Assembly (NCBI GenBank): GCA_027186245.1
Contig: CP114492.1
Span: forward strand, 9,018,501 to 9,082,500
Reading direction: 5' to 3'
From: Coriaria nepalensis
Lineage: Eukaryota; Streptophyta; Magnoliopsida; Cucurbitales; Coriariaceae
Length of the DNA: 64,000 nt
Shown: in pieces, positions 60,572 to 64,000 of the stretch
Numbering within the stretch: position 1 is the stretch's first letter
Layout of the letters: the number at the start of each line of letters is the position of its first letter
Position numbers and translations under genes: made by a program
The notes under the pieces: generated by a model
What the model saw: only the letters and a program-made list of their open reading frames with translations
The model's database searches: none
Told to the model about the DNA's origin: nothing

Positions 60572-63328
60572 TCACATTAATGTGGAATAAGAAGACAAAT
60601 CATTTGACAACACAAATCCGAAAGCAAAGTCGTGAGGGATCCATTCAATACCCTTCATGGTTTTCTTATGCCGGGACGGATTAACACTACTCTTTTGCCA
60701 CCGGTGTGGAATAATCCGGTCCACCAATTTGACCAGCTCCGAGGAACATAAACCTGACACCTTTGCAAAAGACTCCACAATCTTTGGAACGAGGAGTTTA
60801 TGCTCCTTATGTATCACCAGTGTTGACTTAATATACTCCTCTTTTGCAGCCTCCATCTCTTCATACAGTCTCTTCGCCGTATAAACACGGACCTGAAGTA
60901 AGTTAGTTAGTCAAATAACCATATCTTTTTTGGCCCAAAAACAGAACATATTTCTGTTATTTCAGTTAAAGCCAGTGGAGTAGTAATTTGTTTGTCAATA
61001 CAGAAAGTTAATTATATCAAAATTTACCGCTGGATCGGAATTGTTTCCAGAGCAGAGTGCAAAGTATAAGAGAGGTTCGTGGTGATCGATCGCAAATCCC
61101 TTTACCGGATCGGAAGGTTTGAGTTTTGGATTCAAAGAAAACAAGAGTTGAAGCCACTGAAAAACCAAAGATTATACGAAAATAGAATCAAGAGCATAAT
61201 CATTGTTTTCCGTACTAAACAGATAAATATGAACATGATTTTGTTACTTGTCCTGGACGCGGCAAACGGCATCCGAGAATCGTACTTTGTATCGTGTCTA
61301 TTGTTATAACTTCACCCCCCACATTATAGTCTGCCTATAAGATTTTCACCAGCTTAGTGCAGAAGTATTGTTGACTGGAATTTTGTTCAAGTAAAGATGT
61401 AAAGGCTATGTTTTCTTACCTTGAGTAGTAAAGACATTCTCTTCAAATTGTTTTTCGGAATCCCGTACACCAAAAATGCCTGTGAAATGTGAAATCCCAA
61501 TGATTAAGCTTGTATAATCAATAATCTATTTGCTTACTGGCAGGGTAAACAAGAGAGAGAGAGAGAGATTTATGAAGTTAAGTGATTTTACATGCATAAC
61601 AAGTGAATTATGCACATTAATCCAAAAGGCTAGTTTTTCGTCATGTTTCATCTTCGTTGGATCAATATCTCCTAGTCGATAAACAAGTGACCTGCATCCA
61701 AAATAGAAATTTGAAAAATATATATATAACAAATTGAAAGCAATATACTTTTATAGACAGAAGATGAGCTTACCTGAATTTTTGTAACATGTGTGATATA
61801 TCCTCTAACTTTTGTTTATCTCGATAAATGGATTGAATCTTAAACATCGTACAATACGGATCGCTCTGCTCTTCAAAATCCCGAATTTGAACAAAAGGGT
61901 AATGTGAATCATGAACTGATGATGAAAATGATATAGGAGATGAAGGGTGATTGATTCTTCGAATCAAAGGCCGGTCCACAAGTTCGCAATATATAGCCGC
62001 AATGCACTTGATCATTTCCTCAGAGAGCATATTTGGTGTCTCTACCACTTGGTCCAGTGTATACCTTTCGAAATGCTCGGGTAATGTTACTAGGCTTGTA
62101 GTCTCGTATTTCGAGTTCTGAACAAACAATAAGTAATCACTTGATATTAGTAAATGAAATCTCAATTGAGGTTATTAAGGTTAGTTATTTACCTCTAGCA
62201 TTGATAAGGGTAAGGAATGATAAGAGTCTAGAGCTTTAGCCAATGATTTCGACTGAGGAGAATTCATTATAGAACCCGAGCAATGAGAAAGTGAAGAATA
62301 ACTTCTTTGATTAATGCTAGAATCAAGCATGTTCTGCTTTTCTGTAACATCGCTAAATTGTCTTGAAAGAGAAGAATTGATTATAGAACTCGAGCCTAGA
62401 GAAAGTGAAGAGTAGCTTCTATGATTGATGCTAGAATCAAACATGTTTTGTTCTTCCGAAACATCATTACATTGTTTCGGTTTCGGTCTTTCTTCTACTG
62501 TTGAAAAAGATGGTATGGATTGATCGAACGTCTTTCGGTACAAAGAGAGAAGATGTTGTTCCAAGTAAACCACTTCTAGTTCCAATACTGAAATTTCTTT
62601 AATCAGCTCCATAGTACCCTAAAACAAGTCCAGCAAAAGAAATATGAAAAATGGTCTTTTTAAAGTTCGAACCACTGGACTAAAAATCAAATTCTTTACC
62701 TTTGGAACTGAGTTTTCGGTTTTTGTATCGCACGAGAAAGGTTGACAAGACAATGCCTTCTCTAACGCATTTCGAATTGCAAATTGATGCTGTAGTTCTG
62801 CTTGAAGGTGTAGAATCTGAAGAAGAGATTCCCATTTTCTTTATTTATTCAAAATAATGAATGTTTGGAATCTGGATACATTTTGAAAGTTGTATGTTTA
62901 GTTTACCTCCTGCTTCAATGAAGCTTGATTGGGAGTGATAGAGCCGGGCTGCCTCTTCCGGGATTTGGCTTCAACACGGGCGCTCCGTCGGCCCATTTCC
63001 TTTCACGGATAACAAACATTTGGAATACTAAAATCAGTTAAGCAGTTTGAAATTTTAAAAAACGAGATTGAATAAATCATTTGTCTTACCATTTTATTAT
63101 GATGACAAGAAGAAGCTTTCACTACTTCACCATTGTTGAACCTTTCATCCTCATGAAGCTTTCTTTCATTTCCATTCCTGCTAAAACAAAAAATGCAACA
63201 CAAGAAGTTATAATCTGATACACTTTTCTAGTAAAATGAAAACAGTTTCCTGGAAAAACTCAAGGAAAAAAGAAGGAAGATTGATACCTCATTGAAAGCG
63301 TTTGTTTTGATGAAACTCTTGCTTCCAT
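60572..63328 (-). CDS. DUF547 protein with N-terminal MIP1-type leucine zipper
   Basis: About ten exons; ATG at 63328 in a 41-nt exon (MEARVSSKQTLSMR), stop TGA at 60574-60572. After a basic region (MGRRSARVEAKSRKRQP) comes a coiled coil (ASLKQEVLHLQAELQHQF, AIRNALEKALSC, TMELIKEISVLELEVVYLEQ) matching the ternary complex factor MIP1 zipper. A Ser-rich linker then contains an imperfect internal duplication. The DUF547 domain follows: LVYRLGDIDPTKMKHDEKLA, FWINVHNSLVMH, AFLVYGIPKNN, ILGCRLPRPG and GFAIDHHEPLLYFALCSG. The last exon (60892-60572) ends with KGIEWIPHDFAFGFVL. The family is plant-wide, with no established biochemical activity known to me. Confidence 0.85.
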
Positions 63329-63660
63329 AACTAGCTTGAATGGGTTGAAATCAAAAGCCCGCCACTTCATTGAAGTTTGTAACTCAAAATTGAAAAAAGA
63401 AATTTGGAAGAAAGCATTAAATGCTGGACTTAAGAGTAGCGAATACCGACAAGTTGTTTAATGAGCAGAGGAAGAAGACATGATTGAGTGAGCGAAACAT
63501 CTAAAAAATTTAATTTAATTTTTGTAGCAGAATAAATGCCGGAGAGAGTAGATAAAAACAATTTGGTAAAAAAATAAAAATAAAAATAAAAAATAAATAA
63601 AAAATAAAAAATAACAGGAATTTAAGATTAGTTCTTGAAAAGCTGAACAACAAGAAGTAT
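63329..63660. other. DUF547 upstream region
   Basis: Promoter and leader of the DUF547 gene. An A-rich (AAAAAT)n stretch at about 63571-63612. No clear TATA box was identified. Confidence 0.4.
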
Positions 63661-63934
63661 CATGTTTGGCCATGATATTTAAAAACCGTTTTTATAATTA
63701 AGATGTCAAAAATCGATTCTCATTGAGGGACCAACTCCTTTGATAATGTGGTTCTTCTATCTCAACCGATAGAAAGCACAAAATATATAAGAACAAAAGA
63801 AAAAAAATTTCTGTAATTTCGATTTTCATCTTTTTTTAACTAAAAAAACTGATTCTATAAGATATTATGGTTTTTGCAATCATTGCAAAAATCAATTTTT
63901 GATATGCAAATTGCAAAAATCATGGCCAAACATG
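63661..63934. mobile_element. MITE-like element with perfect 16-bp terminal inverted repeats
   Basis: Left end CATGTTTGGCCATGAT at 63661-63676; the right end at 63919-63934 is its exact reverse complement. The interior of about 240 bp is AT-rich with short direct motifs (AAAAATC, GCAAAAATCA). No coding frame and no clear target duplication. It is probably a non-autonomous DNA transposon; its outer limits could lie slightly beyond these repeats. Confidence 0.6.
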
Positions 63935-64000
63935 GTCCAGGTTACTGGTTACTGGTTTTTAGTTAGAGGCTGAAGATTTTTGTTGCTATCTACCTATCTG

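Noticed and set aside
1..64000. tRNA, rRNA or CRISPR features
   Set aside because: No tRNA B-box-like GGTTCRANNCC in a cloverleaf context, no rRNA sequence and no spaced repeat array were seen; CRISPR is not expected in a plant nuclear genome.

Overview
This window is nuclear DNA from a flowering plant, almost certainly a eudicot. It is AT-rich, most genes have introns, intergenic DNA is rich in AT/GA microsatellites and small transposon remnants, and several gene families are plant-specific (KIN-12 kinesin, VRN1-type B3 protein, extra-large G protein, CYP74, DC1, DUF547/MIP1-zipper). All names rest on reading translated exons against remembered families; no search was run. Exon ends come from GT/AG sites that keep the frame.

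Layout. 0.05-12.2 kb (-): one very long phragmoplast-type kinesin (KIN-12D/POK2-like), with a cluster of AACGG motifs upstream. 13-22 kb: an accessory stretch with a 2-oxoglutarate/Fe(II) dioxygenase in three states: intact (20.2-21.6 kb), a decayed pseudogene fused to a Ty3/gypsy-type gag fragment (14.2-15.9 kb), and a short exon-1 relic (19.8 kb). Between them lies a repeat-rich, LTR-like block containing a direct repeat. 22.3-25.4 kb (-) FAM114-like gene, divergent from a PXA-PX-nexin_C sorting nexin (26.3-31.6 kb, +). 32.5-34.8 kb (+) VRN1-like two-B3 protein, then a Mutator-type MITE with a perfect 9-bp target duplication. 35.8 kb (+) small plastid-type membrane protein; 36.4-38.3 kb (-) intronless PPR gene; 39.8 kb (+) 74-residue protein of unknown role; 40.4-44.0 kb (-) XLG extra-large G protein; 45.1-46.4 kb (-) intronless JINGUBANG-type WD40 gene. 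46.5-50.9 kb is gene-poor. 50.9-53.3 kb (+) proteasome assembly chaperone 2 gene with a broken exon. 54.9-56.4 kb (+) intronless CYP74 gene; 58.8-59.5 kb (+) DC1 protein; 60.6-63.3 kb (-) DUF547 protein with an N-terminal MIP1-type coiled coil.

The genes do not form a pathway; this is an ordinary plant gene neighbourhood. From memory, POK2, two dioxygenases of this type, VRN1 and a JINGUBANG-type WD40 gene sit close together on Arabidopsis chromosome 3, so the block looks like conserved microsynteny. I found no evidence of a new multi-gene system. The best leads are the broken chaperone exon, the dioxygenase birth-and-death cluster with a templated change at the iron site, the AACGG cluster at the kinesin, and the small unknown proteins.
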